This document shows, piece by piece, positions 8,683-17,619 of a stretch of DNA of 64,000 nt (the first letter of the stretch is position 1; every line of letters starts with the position of its first letter). Both the position numbers and the translations under genes were made by a program. Under the pieces are notes generated by a model. It did not search any database, had not been told where the DNA came from, and saw only the letters and a program-made list of their open reading frames with translations. The stretch comes from Sphingobacterium psychroaquaticum (lineage in GTDB: Bacteria > Bacteroidota > Bacteroidia > Sphingobacteriales > Sphingobacteriaceae). The stretch is from the NCBI RefSeq assembly GCF_900177625.1, contig NZ_FXAU01000001.1:1046644-1110643 (forward strand), in the 5' to 3' direction.

Positions 8683-9095
8683 TACTTGCTTCCTCCAATC
8701 ACAATTCCTGCCTTATCGACAAGCGGTACTTTAATCAGGTTCTCATCTACGATACTCTCAGGAAGGAAGATATACTTTTTATCATATATCGTTTCGCCTA
8801 TATAATAGCTCAGCCAGTATTCATTGGTCAAACCAAAAACCTGTGTATCGATCGCTTCAATTTTTAAGCTGCTATTCGCATCCACATCACCCAAAAAATG
8901 TCTTAATGTGGTTGTCTTCACCTCTCGCTCATCCTTCTTGCCGTATCCTTTAGACGTGACGAATACATTTTTTAAAGGCACCCCTTTCTCATTAACTAGA
9001 TAAACGTTCCATATCTTCTCTGCTGGTGTCTCATTCTCCAAGACTACAGCAATCGAGATATCCTCCACAACGTTCTCCGGTAAATCTTTCTTCAT
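8682..9095 (-). CDS. Conserved hypothetical protein, 137 residues
   Basis: I do not recognise the family. It is a soluble, acidic, beta-rich looking protein with no signal peptide, membrane segment or catalytic motif I can name; short aromatic blocks include NEYWLSYYIGETIYDKKYIF. It lies between topA and cmk on the same strand, 77 bases after topA and overlapping cmk by one base, so it is expressed with these housekeeping genes. The ATG at 9095 is preceded by a strong hairpin (9119-9156). Confidence 0.75.
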   Translation of the reverse strand: MKKDLPENVVEDISIAVVLENETPAEKIWNVYLVNEKGVPLKNVFVTSKGYGKKDEREVKTTTLRHFLGDVDANSSLKIEAIDTQVFGLTNEYWLSYYIGETIYDKKYIFLPESIVDENLIKVPLVDKAGIVIGGSK

Positions 9096-9118
9096 GGTTA
9101 TTCTTACTATATTGCATT

Positions 9119-9156
9119 ATCCCTGGCGTTTTTCATTCATCAAAAACGCCAGGGAT
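9119..9156 (-). terminator. 15-bp hairpin after topA
   Basis: ATCCCTGGCGTTTTT pairs perfectly with AAAAACGCCAGGGAT around an 8-base loop. It begins 17 bases after the topA stop. No long U run follows the stem on the minus strand, so it may be a partial terminator or 3'-end stabiliser rather than a complete one. Confidence 0.5.
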
Positions 9157-9172
9157 TGCTTAAGTTCTTGCT

Positions 9173-11557
9173 TTATTTCTTCTTTGCCGCTTTTTTAGCC
9201 GGAGCTTTCTTTGTTGTTTTAGTCGCTGATGCTGTTTTTGCTTTCGCCTTTGCTTTTCCTTTTGGATCCGCATCTGCCCATTTCAAAACATCCTCGTACG
9301 TTATTTTTTCAACTTCAGTTCCTTTAGGGATCTTAATATTTTGTTTTCCTAGACGGATAAAGGGACCCCAACGGCCATTTTCGATCTGTGCTTCTGGATT
9401 CTCATCAAACACACGGATAACTTTCTCAATATCCTTTTGACGTTTCTCTTTGATAATTTGTACCGCTTCTTCTTCCGTCACATCCATCGGATCTAAACCT
9501 TTAGGTAAGGAATAGAAAGCACTGGCATGACGAATGTAAGGACCAAAGCGACCAATTGCGACGGTCATTTCTTTTTCTTCAAACTCCCCTACTTTTTTGG
9601 GTAGCTTAAACAAATCCATAGCCTCTTCAAAGGTGATGGTTTCAATCATTTGACCTTTACGAAGCGATGCAAAACGAGGTTTTTCTTCATCATCAGCTGC
9701 ACCAATCTGCACGAGCGGTCCAAAACGACCTACACGCACACTTACAGGCTTGCCCGTTTCGGGATCAACACCTAGCTCGCGTTCGTGCGTAGCACGATCT
9801 GCATGTTCTAACGTGTCTTGAATACCATCGTGAAATGGTCCGTAGAAGTTTTTGAGCATATCTGTCCACTCCTTGTCACCTTGCGCAATCTCATCAAACT
9901 CCTTCTCCACCTTTGCCGTAAAATGGTAGTCGACGATATCGTTAAAATGCTCTACCAAAAAGTCATTCACTAAAACACCGATATCTGTCGGGAACATTTT
10001 TGAACGTTCGGCACCGGTGATTTCCGTTTTTATTTGTTCGACAACGGCTTCCTGTTCTACCGTGAGTGTCACATAGCTCCGTTCCCTTCCATCACGATCT
10101 TCCTTGACCACGTAACCGCGGTTCTGTATCGTGGATATAGTAGGTGCATAGGTAGACGGTCTACCAATACCCAATTCTTCTAGTTTCTTCACTAAAGAAG
10201 CCTCTGTATAGCGTGCTGGCGGACGTGAGAAACGTTCTGTCGCTTGCAATGACTTCAACGACAACGGCTGTCCTTTTTCTAACGGAGGTAACAACGCATT
10301 GTCTCCGTCATTATCAAATGTCTGCTCTGACTCTTCATCGGTAGATTCCATATATACTTTCAGGAATCCATCAAATTTCATCACTTCACCTGTTGCTACA
10401 AAATCTTCAGAACGTGTTGATATATTGATTTTTGCCGTCGTCTTCTCAAACTCTGCTTCACTCATTTGTGAAGCAATAGCACGCTTCCATATCAACTCAT
10501 ATAAGCGACGTTCTGCATTATCGCCATCGATGGTATGTTCCGAAAAATAGGTCGGACGAATAGCCTCGTGTGCCTCTTGTGCACCAGCAGCTTTGGTCTT
10601 GTAACGACGTTGTTTGTGGTATTTCTCTCCATAGGCGCCCACAATCTCTTGCTCAGCCGCCTGAATGGCCGTATCACTTAAGTTTACCGAGTCGGTACGC
10701 ATATAGGTAATCCGTCCCGCTTCATATAAACGCTGCGCAACCTGCATGGTTCGCGCAACTGAGAAACCTAACTTTCTACTGGCCTCTTGTTGCAAGGTAG
10801 ACGTCGTAAACGGTGCCGATGGCGTCCGTTTAGCAGGCTTCTTTTCTAGAGAGCTGACTTCGAATATCGCTTTAATACACGCATTCAAAAACTCAGCTGC
10901 CTCTTCTTTTTTATCAAAACGCTGTGGTAATTCTGCTTTAAATTGTTCTTTTCCTTTTCCCGTAGTAAAGATTGCAACCACTTTAAAAGAAGCATCCGCC
11001 TCAAATTTATTGATGTCGCGTTCGCGCTCTACAATTAATCGTACGGCAACAGATTGTACACGTCCTGCGGATAAGGAAGGTTTAACTTTTTTCCAAAGTA
11101 CAGGAGAAAGCTCGAAGCCTACCAAACGATCCAATACACGACGAGCCTGCTGCGCGTTAACCAGATTATAATCGATGGTACGCGGTTCTTCAATAGCCTT
11201 TAATATCGCTGGTTTCGTGATCTCATGAAATACGATGCGTTTAGTTTTATCCTCTTTCAGGCCTAAGGTTTCATATAAGTGCCACGAGATTGCTTCCCCC
11301 TCGCGGTCCTCATCGGACGCTAACCAAACCGTTTCCGCTTCTTTTGCTAGTTTTTTTAACTCACTGACTACCGCCTTCTTATCGGACGGCACCTCATATT
11401 TTTGTTTAAAATCATTTTCGGTATCTATGGCGTCATCAGTTTTCACTAAATCACGAATATGTCCATAACTAGACTTCACTAGGAAGTCTTTTCCTAAATA
11501 CCCTTCTATCGTTTTTGCTTTTGCTGGTGACTCTACTATCAGTAAATTTTTTGCCAT
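9173..11557 (-). CDS. topA: DNA topoisomerase I
   Basis: Type IA topoisomerase that relaxes negative supercoils, 794 residues. The Toprim domain opens with LLIVESPAKAKTIEGYLG and contains WLASDEDREGEAISWHL. The catalytic tyrosine is in RITYMRTDSVNLS. The C-terminus carries several topoisomerase C-terminal repeats of the type VGRFGPLVQIG, IGRFGPYIRHA and NGRWGPFIRLG instead of CxxC zinc fingers, and ends in a Lys/Ala-rich basic tail of about 35 residues that probably binds DNA nonspecifically. The ATG at 11557 gives the standard MAKNLLIVES start. Confidence 0.98.
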   Translation of the reverse strand: MAKNLLIVESPAKAKTIEGYLGKDFLVKSSYGHIRDLVKTDDAIDTENDFKQKYEVPSDKKAVVSELKKLAKEAETVWLASDEDREGEAISWHLYETLGLKEDKTKRIVFHEITKPAILKAIEEPRTIDYNLVNAQQARRVLDRLVGFELSPVLWKKVKPSLSAGRVQSVAVRLIVERERDINKFEADASFKVVAIFTTGKGKEQFKAELPQRFDKKEEAAEFLNACIKAIFEVSSLEKKPAKRTPSAPFTTSTLQQEASRKLGFSVARTMQVAQRLYEAGRITYMRTDSVNLSDTAIQAAEQEIVGAYGEKYHKQRRYKTKAAGAQEAHEAIRPTYFSEHTIDGDNAERRLYELIWKRAIASQMSEAEFEKTTAKINISTRSEDFVATGEVMKFDGFLKVYMESTDEESEQTFDNDGDNALLPPLEKGQPLSLKSLQATERFSRPPARYTEASLVKKLEELGIGRPSTYAPTISTIQNRGYVVKEDRDGRERSYVTLTVEQEAVVEQIKTEITGAERSKMFPTDIGVLVNDFLVEHFNDIVDYHFTAKVEKEFDEIAQGDKEWTDMLKNFYGPFHDGIQDTLEHADRATHERELGVDPETGKPVSVRVGRFGPLVQIGAADDEEKPRFASLRKGQMIETITFEEAMDLFKLPKKVGEFEEKEMTVAIGRFGPYIRHASAFYSLPKGLDPMDVTEEEAVQIIKEKRQKDIEKVIRVFDENPEAQIENGRWGPFIRLGKQNIKIPKGTEVEKITYEDVLKWADADPKGKAKAKAKTASATKTTKKAPAKKAAKKK

Positions 11558-11655
11558 TTATATTGAATGATTTCTGCAAATAAAAGTATTTATAAATGGA
11601 ATGGCAATACTTTTTATTACTTACTATTAAAAAACTATATTAATTAACGATGAAA

Positions 11656-12510
11656 CTATACTAAAAAAATAATATCCAATAGATAGAATAAAGCGAAGAT
11701 AACTGACGCTATTCCATTGGTTGTCATGAAAGCACGGTCTACACGGCTCAAATCTGTAGGGCTTACAATCCGATGTTGATAAATAAGCAGCATACCATAA
11801 AAAATTACACCTATATAATAAAACCAACTAACCGGCATATAAAAGATAGGAAGTAGTACAAAGATAAAAGATGCAACATGCAACAACTCCGAAATACGGA
11901 GTGCTCGTTTTCCTCCAAAATAAGCCGGAATGGAATTCAGTCCGTTTTCACGGTCAAACTCTTCATCCTGCATCGCATATATAATATCAAATCCACCCGA
12001 CCAACACATGACTGCCAGTCCATAGAAGACCGGAATAATATGAAAGGCATTTGTTACCACCAGATAGGCGCCAATAGGTGCTAACCCTAATCCTACACCC
12101 AATACGAGATGGCATAAAGGCGTAAAGCGTTTGGTATAGCTGTAAAACAAGACGACAAACAAGGCGATCGGTGACAAATAAAAACAAAGACTATTAATAA
12201 AGTATGTTGCTGCCATAAAAATCAAGCAGTTCACGATCGTGAATGCTAAGGCCCGATTCGCAGAAATCTTACCTGCCGGGATGTCACGCATAGCTGTACG
12301 CGGATTTATCGCATCGATATCGCGATCTAAGTAACGATTAAATGCCATGGCTGCATTTCTCGCTGTGACCATACAGAGCAGCATGAGCAGTAGCTTTTGC
12401 CATTCAAAAGGTTGATCGGTAGTTTGTATGGCCAAGAAAAAGCCAATTACAGCGAATGGCAATGCAAAAACGCTGTGTGCAAATAGCACCAGCGACATAT
12501 ATTTCTTCAT
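11656..12510 (-). CDS. UbiA-family prenyltransferase (MqnP-like)
   Basis: Polytopic membrane enzyme of 284 residues that transfers a polyprenyl chain to an aromatic acceptor. Both aspartate motifs are present: NRYLDRDID near residue 58 and, in the second half, DIIYAMQDEEFD. The YAxQDxxFD form followed by GLNSIPAYFG resembles MqnP of the futalosine menaquinone pathway and also UbiA. Since Bacteroidota make menaquinone, a menaquinone role is inferred. The other pathway genes are not in the window. It begins 3 bases after the engB stop and shares that operon. Confidence 0.85.
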   Translation of the reverse strand: MKKYMSLVLFAHSVFALPFAVIGFFLAIQTTDQPFEWQKLLLMLLCMVTARNAAMAFNRYLDRDIDAINPRTAMRDIPAGKISANRALAFTIVNCLIFMAATYFINSLCFYLSPIALFVVLFYSYTKRFTPLCHLVLGVGLGLAPIGAYLVVTNAFHIIPVFYGLAVMCWSGGFDIIYAMQDEEFDRENGLNSIPAYFGGKRALRISELLHVASFIFVLLPIFYMPVSWFYYIGVIFYGMLLIYQHRIVSPTDLSRVDRAFMTTNGIASVIFALFYLLDIIFLV

Positions 12511-12513
12511 GTA

Positions 12514-13134
12514 TTAACTTTCGACAAGTGTAGGTGGTTCAAAATTGATATTGATTTCATCAATAGTCTTCAAGATGTCTTCTGTGCCAATCTTTGTTTC
12601 GGCCGAAGTCAAGAAATGTGGTGGAATTTCCTCGAACCACTTGAGTAATGCGCGTCTAAAATGTGCAATGTTCTGATCGGATTTTACACCCGATTGTTTA
12701 TCTGCTTTAGTAAACACAAGCATAAATGGAATTCCTTCTTCTCCCAGCCAACAGCAGAAGTCAAGATCAATTTTCTGTGGTTCATGTCGACTATCAATCA
12801 ACACAAACACACATTGAAGGTTTTCTCGTTGTCTGAGATATTTTCGGATAAAGCGTTCCCAATCGGCTCTATTCTTCTTAGAAGTCTGCGCGAATCCATA
12901 TCCCGGTAAATCGACCAGATACCAATTACTATTGATGACGAAATGATTGATAAGTTGTGTTTTACCAGGCTTCTGAGACGTTTTTGCCAATCCTTTCTTG
13001 CGGGTCATCGCATTGATTAACGACGATTTACCGACATTGGAACGACCAATAAAAGCATATTCAGGCAGGGTCGGTGCTGGAAGCAAATCGACTCTGGTAT
13101 TACTACAAACAAATTCTGCGGTTTTAATAAGCAT
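12514..13134 (-). CDS. engB: Ribosome biogenesis GTPase EngB (YihA/YsxC)
   Basis: Small GTPase for 50S subunit maturation, 206 residues. G1 is GRSNVGKSS, G2 lies around KPGKTQLINHF, G3 is DLPGYG and G4 is FTKADK. First gene of a two-gene operon with the prenyltransferase. A CAAAGTTA (TAACTTTG on the coding strand) lies 5 bases before the ATG, which supports this start and suggests an almost leaderless mRNA. Confidence 0.96.
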   Translation of the reverse strand: MLIKTAEFVCSNTRVDLLPAPTLPEYAFIGRSNVGKSSLINAMTRKKGLAKTSQKPGKTQLINHFVINSNWYLVDLPGYGFAQTSKKNRADWERFIRKYLRQRENLQCVFVLIDSRHEPQKIDLDFCCWLGEEGIPFMLVFTKADKQSGVKSDQNIAHFRRALLKWFEEIPPHFLTSAETKIGTEDILKTIDEININFEPPTLVES

Positions 13135-13138
13135 CCGG

Positions 13139-13146
13139 CAAAGTTA
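13139..13146 (-). promoter_or_regulatory. -7 promoter element of engB
   Basis: TAACTTTG on the minus strand ends 4 bases before the engB ATG. No good -33 element is visible. Confidence 0.5.
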
Positions 13147-13240
13147 AAGAATTCTTATTTCTTATCACGAATAACAATTATTTTATACGTTTTGTTACGT
13201 GAAGCGCCTTTTTTTTCCTTTCTTTAAAACAAACATAAAG

Positions 13241-14164
13241 ATGCCAATGCTAACTGTTAAGAATATCGTTAAACAATACAGCAACCATCGTGCTTTAGAT
13301 GATGTGAGCTTAACTATACCCAAAGGAAGTATCTTTGGTCTGCTGGGACCGAATGGTGCCGGCAAAACCTCCCTTATCCGTATTATCAATCAAATTACGG
13401 CGCCAGACCAGGGGGAAGTATATTTTGATGGTGAACTCTTACAACCTAAACATATCGCGCGGATTGGTTACCTCCCGGAAGAGCGTGGGTTGTATAAGAA
13501 AATGAAGATTGGGGAACAGTTACTTTATCTATCCCAGCTTAAAGGACTTCGAAAACAAGAAGCTATTCAAAAGATCAACTATTGGTTCGAGCGTCTTAAC
13601 ATGGGAGATTGGTGGGATAAGAAAGTGGAAGATCTAAGCAAGGGGATGCAACAAAAAGTGCAATTTGTTGCTACCGTGGTGCATGATCCCGAATTGATTA
13701 TCCTCGACGAACCTTTTTCTGGCTTTGACCCCGTCAATGCACAAATCATCCAAGATGAAATTCTGGAATTGAACAAAAAAGGTGCGACCATTATTTACTC
13801 CACCCACCGTATGGAATCGGTAGAGGAGTTATGCGATAATATAGCCCTTATCAATAAATCGAAGAAAATTCTGGATGGCTCGGTTAAGGATATAAAACGC
13901 TCCTACCGAAATCAAACCTATATCGTGACGTATCAGTATCTAGATGTGGTAGATACGCTAACTTTACCTCCTGCATTCGAAATTGTAGAAAACAAAGCTG
14001 CACTCGATGATTATGAGCTTACGGTTCATGTGGATAATGAACAATCCCTAAATGATTTATTATTGGCCTTGATACCGCAGGTTAACATTAAACAAGTGTC
14101 TGAAGTAATCCCTTCTATGCACGATATCTTTATTAAACAAGTGACCAGTGCCGCTATCCTATAA
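13241..14164 (+). CDS. ABC transporter ATP-binding protein (NatA-like)
   Basis: ATPase of an ABC-2 exporter, about 307 residues. Walker A is GPNGAGKTS, the signature LSKGMQQKVQ, Walker B LIILDEPFSGFDP, and the switch His lies in YSTHRM. A roughly 85-residue C-terminal extension follows, as in NatA/YhaQ proteins. The ATG at 13241 (MPMLTVKN) is preferred: the longer reading from a GTG at 13199 adds a poly-Phe stretch unlike the family. The permease gene follows 12 bases after the stop. Substrate unknown; Na+ or a toxic compound is usual for NatAB relatives. Confidence 0.92.
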   Translation: MPMLTVKNIVKQYSNHRALDDVSLTIPKGSIFGLLGPNGAGKTSLIRIINQITAPDQGEVYFDGELLQPKHIARIGYLPEERGLYKKMKIGEQLLYLSQLKGLRKQEAIQKINYWFERLNMGDWWDKKVEDLSKGMQQKVQFVATVVHDPELIILDEPFSGFDPVNAQIIQDEILELNKKGATIIYSTHRMESVEELCDNIALINKSKKILDGSVKDIKRSYRNQTYIVTYQYLDVVDTLTLPPAFEIVENKAALDDYELTVHVDNEQSLNDLLLALIPQVNIKQVSEVIPSMHDIFIKQVTSAAIL

Positions 14165-14176
14165 ATAACCATCCTA

Positions 14177-15487
14177 ATGAATAAAATACTATTAATCATA
14201 CAACGAGAATACCTGAGTCGAGTAAAGAAAAAATCGTTCTTATTAACAACCTTCTTAGTGCCGCTTTTCTTTATTGGTATGTATGTCGGCATATTTTTCT
14301 TAACAAAAAAGAGTTTTGAAGATTCCCATGCGACGGTTTATATTATTGATCTTGAAGGCAATATTGGTGGTAAACTAAAGAGCAACAAGAATATCACCTA
14401 TAAAGTATCAGCCAAGAGCTTAACGGAGCAAATGGGTGAACTAAAGGATGGAGAGGACAATAATAACCTGCTTATTATTCCCCAAGATTTTTACAGCAGC
14501 CAGCGCATCGAGCTTCTGTCTGCAGGGAAGCCCAATATAACAACCCAGAGTGAGGTTAAAAATCAATTGAAAGATATTATCCGAAACGATAAATATGCAA
14601 GATTGGGGTTGGATATTGAGGCTATTCAAAATATTGATGATAAAATAACGGTAACAGCGAAAGAGATCAGTGATACAGGAGATGCTAAAGAAAGTCATAC
14701 TGAGGTTGCGATGGGAATTGCAATGGCGTTATCTGTACTGGTGTATTTGTCCCTGTTCTTGTATGGTGCACAGGTTATGCGTGGTATTATTGAAGAAAAA
14801 ACAAGTCGTATTGTGGAAGTTGTTATTTCTTCTGTAAAGCCTTTCCAACTGATGATGGGAAAAATTATCGGTATTGGTCTTGTCGGTATTACACAGTTCC
14901 TATTGTGGATTATCTTATCCATAGCCTTAACCAGTGTGGCTACGGCTTTCATTTTTAATGGTGCTAATGTACAGACTGAACTTCTCCAAAGTGGGATTGA
15001 GCAAGATGCATTGACTAAATCTGAGATGGGTTTTGATATGATGACAGCACTCGACTCTGTTAATTTCCCTTTATTGTTATCTTGCTTTTTCATCTTTTTC
15101 TTAGGTGGCTATTTTCTTTATAGCGCACTGTTTGCTGCTGTTGGATCGGCAGTGGATAGTGAAACGGAGGCCTCACAGTTTACGATGCCTATTACAATGC
15201 CGCTACTCCTCACCTATATACTTTCGTTTGGTGTCCTGGTAAACGATCCTAATGGGACTATTGCTACCTGGTTGAGCTTTATACCGTTCACCTCTCCTAT
15301 TGCCATGCTCGTACGTATTCCTTTTGGGGTGCCCACTTGGCAAATTATAGTATCCGTTGTTCTACTGATTTCGGGATTCTTAGTTACCACATTTATTGCT
15401 GCACGCATTTATCGTGTGGGTATTTTGATGTACGGTAAAAAAGCCAGCTTTAAAGAACTTATAAAATGGTTTAGGTATAAAAGCTAA
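14177..15487 (+). CDS. ABC-2 type transporter permease (NatB-like)
   Basis: Membrane partner of the preceding ATPase, 436 residues. One N-terminal transmembrane helix (FLVPLFFIGMYVGIFFL) is followed by an extracytoplasmic domain of about 150 residues and then a C-terminal block of five to six helices beginning around VAMGIAMALSVLVYLSLFLY. GIIEEKTSRIVEVVISSVKP is the typical ABC-2 cytoplasmic coupling segment of NatB-type permeases. Spacing to the ATPase gene shows an operon. Confidence 0.9.
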   Translation: MNKILLIIQREYLSRVKKKSFLLTTFLVPLFFIGMYVGIFFLTKKSFEDSHATVYIIDLEGNIGGKLKSNKNITYKVSAKSLTEQMGELKDGEDNNNLLIIPQDFYSSQRIELLSAGKPNITTQSEVKNQLKDIIRNDKYARLGLDIEAIQNIDDKITVTAKEISDTGDAKESHTEVAMGIAMALSVLVYLSLFLYGAQVMRGIIEEKTSRIVEVVISSVKPFQLMMGKIIGIGLVGITQFLLWIILSIALTSVATAFIFNGANVQTELLQSGIEQDALTKSEMGFDMMTALDSVNFPLLLSCFFIFFLGGYFLYSALFAAVGSAVDSETEASQFTMPITMPLLLTYILSFGVLVNDPNGTIATWLSFIPFTSPIAMLVRIPFGVPTWQIIVSVVLLISGFLVTTFIAARIYRVGILMYGKKASFKELIKWFRYKS

Positions 15488-15535
15488 AATTGGATTAAAA
15501 TAACCACTTTTGCCTACTTTAAGATTTTTCAGCAG

Positions 15536-17047
15536 ATGCGTGGTATTCCTTTATTTGACTTTAAGCAGAAAGTAAACTATAAAAACGAAATATTAGCCGG
15601 GTTAACCGTGGCGATGACCATGATTCCAGAATCATTGTCTTTTGCCATTTTCGCAGGTTTAGCTCCCCTAACTGGTCTTTATGCCGCATTTATTATGGGG
15701 TTGGTTACGGCTGTGCTGGGCGGTCGCCCTGGTATGGTTTCTGGCGGTGCCGGAGCTACTGTGGTGGTTATGGTTGCTTTGATTGCGAGCCACGGTGTAG
15801 AGTATCTCTTTGCAGCGGTCCTATTGGCTGGTATTATCCAGATACTGGTCGGCGTATTTAAGCTGGGTAAGTTTGTTCGCCTTATCCCGGAACCAGTAAT
15901 GTATGGCTTTCTTAATGGTTTAGCTGTTATTATATTTATGGCTCAGGTTGATCAGTTTAAAGTTTTGAATAATGGAGAGATGGTTTGGCTTCAAGGTGAA
16001 CAATTATGGTCTATGTTGGGACTGGTGGCTCTTACGATATTAGTGGTTTTTATTGCGCCAAAAATAACGAAAGCTGTACCAGCATCCCTGATTGCTATCG
16101 TTGTTGTTTTTGCCTTGGTCATGGCTTTTGGTATCCCAACAAAATCTGTCCGTGATATCGCGCAGATTGATGGCTCCTTCCCACCTTTCCATATCCCGCA
16201 AATTCCTTTCAACTTAGAGACCTTATACATTATTTTCCCTTATGCCTTGGTGATGGCGAGTGTCGGACTTATTGAAAGTTTGCTAACGCTTACTATTGTG
16301 GATGAGATTACCGACACGCGGGGCGACTCAAACCGCGAATGTGTAGCGCAAGGAGCCGCTAATATGGCGAATGGCCTGTTTACAGGGATGGGCGGCTGTG
16401 CAATGATTGCGCAGACTTTTGTGAATCTGAATGCAGGTTCTCGTGCCCGATTAAGTGCCATCATTGGTTCTTTGACCATCCTTTTTATTATTCTGTTTGG
16501 TAGTTCTGTCATTGAGCGCATTCCCATGGCAGCGCTCGTTGGTGTTATGATGATGGTCGCCATTACAACCTTCAAATGGGGCACCTTTGGTATCCTCAAT
16601 AAAATGCCAAAATCGGATGTATTCGTTTGTGTTTTAGTTGCCGTTATTACGGTTCTTCTGCATAACCTGGCTTTAGCTGTACTTGCCGGTGTTGTTATTT
16701 CAGCGCTGGTCTTTGCCTGGGACAACGCAAAAATGATACGTGCACGAAAAACAACCGATGTAAATGGCGTGAAGCACTACCACATTCATGGGCCACTTTT
16801 CTTTGGTTCTGCCTCTGCCTTTGTAGAAAAATTTGACTACAACGATGATCCGGATCGGGTGATTATTCATTTTGCCGAAAGCCGCATTGTAGATATGTCT
16901 GCCCTTGAGGCGCTTAAAAAGGTTCAGGATCGTTATGATAAAATAAATAAGACAGTGTACCTTGAATCGGTTAACGACGATGGTAGACGTCTGATTGAGA
17001 AATCAGAGATCAAGTTTCGTTTTTACCCGCCGGTAAATAATGCTTAA
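15536..17047 (+). CDS. SulP family anion transporter with C-terminal STAS domain
   Basis: Inner-membrane anion transporter, 503 residues. The N-terminal half has the SulP signature region (AGLTVAMTMIPESLSFAI) and about eleven membrane segments. The last 90 residues or so form a STAS domain (FGSASAFVEKF, ESRIVDMSALEALKKV). SulP proteins carry sulfate, bicarbonate or other anions; the substrate cannot be assigned, and no sulfur-assimilation genes are nearby. It follows the NatAB-like pair by 48 bases and could share its transcript. Confidence 0.9.
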   Translation: MRGIPLFDFKQKVNYKNEILAGLTVAMTMIPESLSFAIFAGLAPLTGLYAAFIMGLVTAVLGGRPGMVSGGAGATVVVMVALIASHGVEYLFAAVLLAGIIQILVGVFKLGKFVRLIPEPVMYGFLNGLAVIIFMAQVDQFKVLNNGEMVWLQGEQLWSMLGLVALTILVVFIAPKITKAVPASLIAIVVVFALVMAFGIPTKSVRDIAQIDGSFPPFHIPQIPFNLETLYIIFPYALVMASVGLIESLLTLTIVDEITDTRGDSNRECVAQGAANMANGLFTGMGGCAMIAQTFVNLNAGSRARLSAIIGSLTILFIILFGSSVIERIPMAALVGVMMMVAITTFKWGTFGILNKMPKSDVFVCVLVAVITVLLHNLALAVLAGVVISALVFAWDNAKMIRARKTTDVNGVKHYHIHGPLFFGSASAFVEKFDYNDDPDRVIIHFAESRIVDMSALEALKKVQDRYDKINKTVYLESVNDDGRRLIEKSEIKFRFYPPVNNA

Positions 17048-17107
17048 TAACTAAAATTTTATTTTATCACAAAAAGACAATATCTTTAATACATATAAAT
17101 TACGTGT

Positions 17108-17518
17108 ATGACAACATCAAATGATCCTCTTGTGAAGAAATCCAATGGCTTTCGTAAATTCTTAAGTTGGTTTCTTATTATTGCTTTTCTGGGAATCGGC
17201 GCCTTTGTTTATTGGAAATACTTCTTTGTATTTGGAGAAGGAGTAAAATCGGGATATCTTAACTACGCCGTAAAAAAGGGAAATCTCTTTAAAACCTACG
17301 AAGGAAAGCTTATTCAAGAAGGGTTTGGGAGTGCTAAAGCTGGTGTAGGCATTTCTAGTAACGAGTTTGTTTTTTCGGTTGAGAATGATAGTATCTTCCA
17401 CATGTTGGAAGTTAATAGTGGGAAGTTTTTTGACCTCCACTACAAGGAGTACCATGGTGTTTTGCCTTGGCGAGGAAACACACGTTATATCGTCGATCAA
17501 GTAATAAACATGAAATAA
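17108..17518 (+). CDS. Small single-span membrane protein, unknown function
   Basis: 136 residues. A cytoplasmic basic N-terminus (KKSNGFRKF) leads into one membrane helix (FLIIAFLGIGAFVYWKYFFV), then a soluble extracytoplasmic domain with KKGNLFKTYEGKLIQ and a conserved-looking end, GNTRYIVDQVINMK. I do not recognise a characterised family. It is followed by an intrinsic terminator, so it ends the 13.2-17.5 kb gene group. Confidence 0.8.
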   Translation: MTTSNDPLVKKSNGFRKFLSWFLIIAFLGIGAFVYWKYFFVFGEGVKSGYLNYAVKKGNLFKTYEGKLIQEGFGSAKAGVGISSNEFVFSVENDSIFHMLEVNSGKFFDLHYKEYHGVLPWRGNTRYIVDQVINMK

Positions 17519-17562
17519 ACCGTATTTAAAGGATAATGTCCTTAAATTATTACAATCTTTAA

Positions 17563-17583
17563 GCCCTCCCTAAGAGGGCTTTT
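17563..17583 (+). terminator. Intrinsic terminator
   Basis: GCCCTC-CCTAA-GAGGGC followed by TTTT, 44 bases after the small membrane protein stop. Confidence 0.8.
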
Positions 17584-17619
17584 CTGTACTTTAGCGCATC
17601 ATATTATTGACTCATATTC

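Noticed and set aside
10746-11171. 141-codon plus-strand frame within topA
   Set aside because: Antisense shadow of a fully conserved topA; no independent support.
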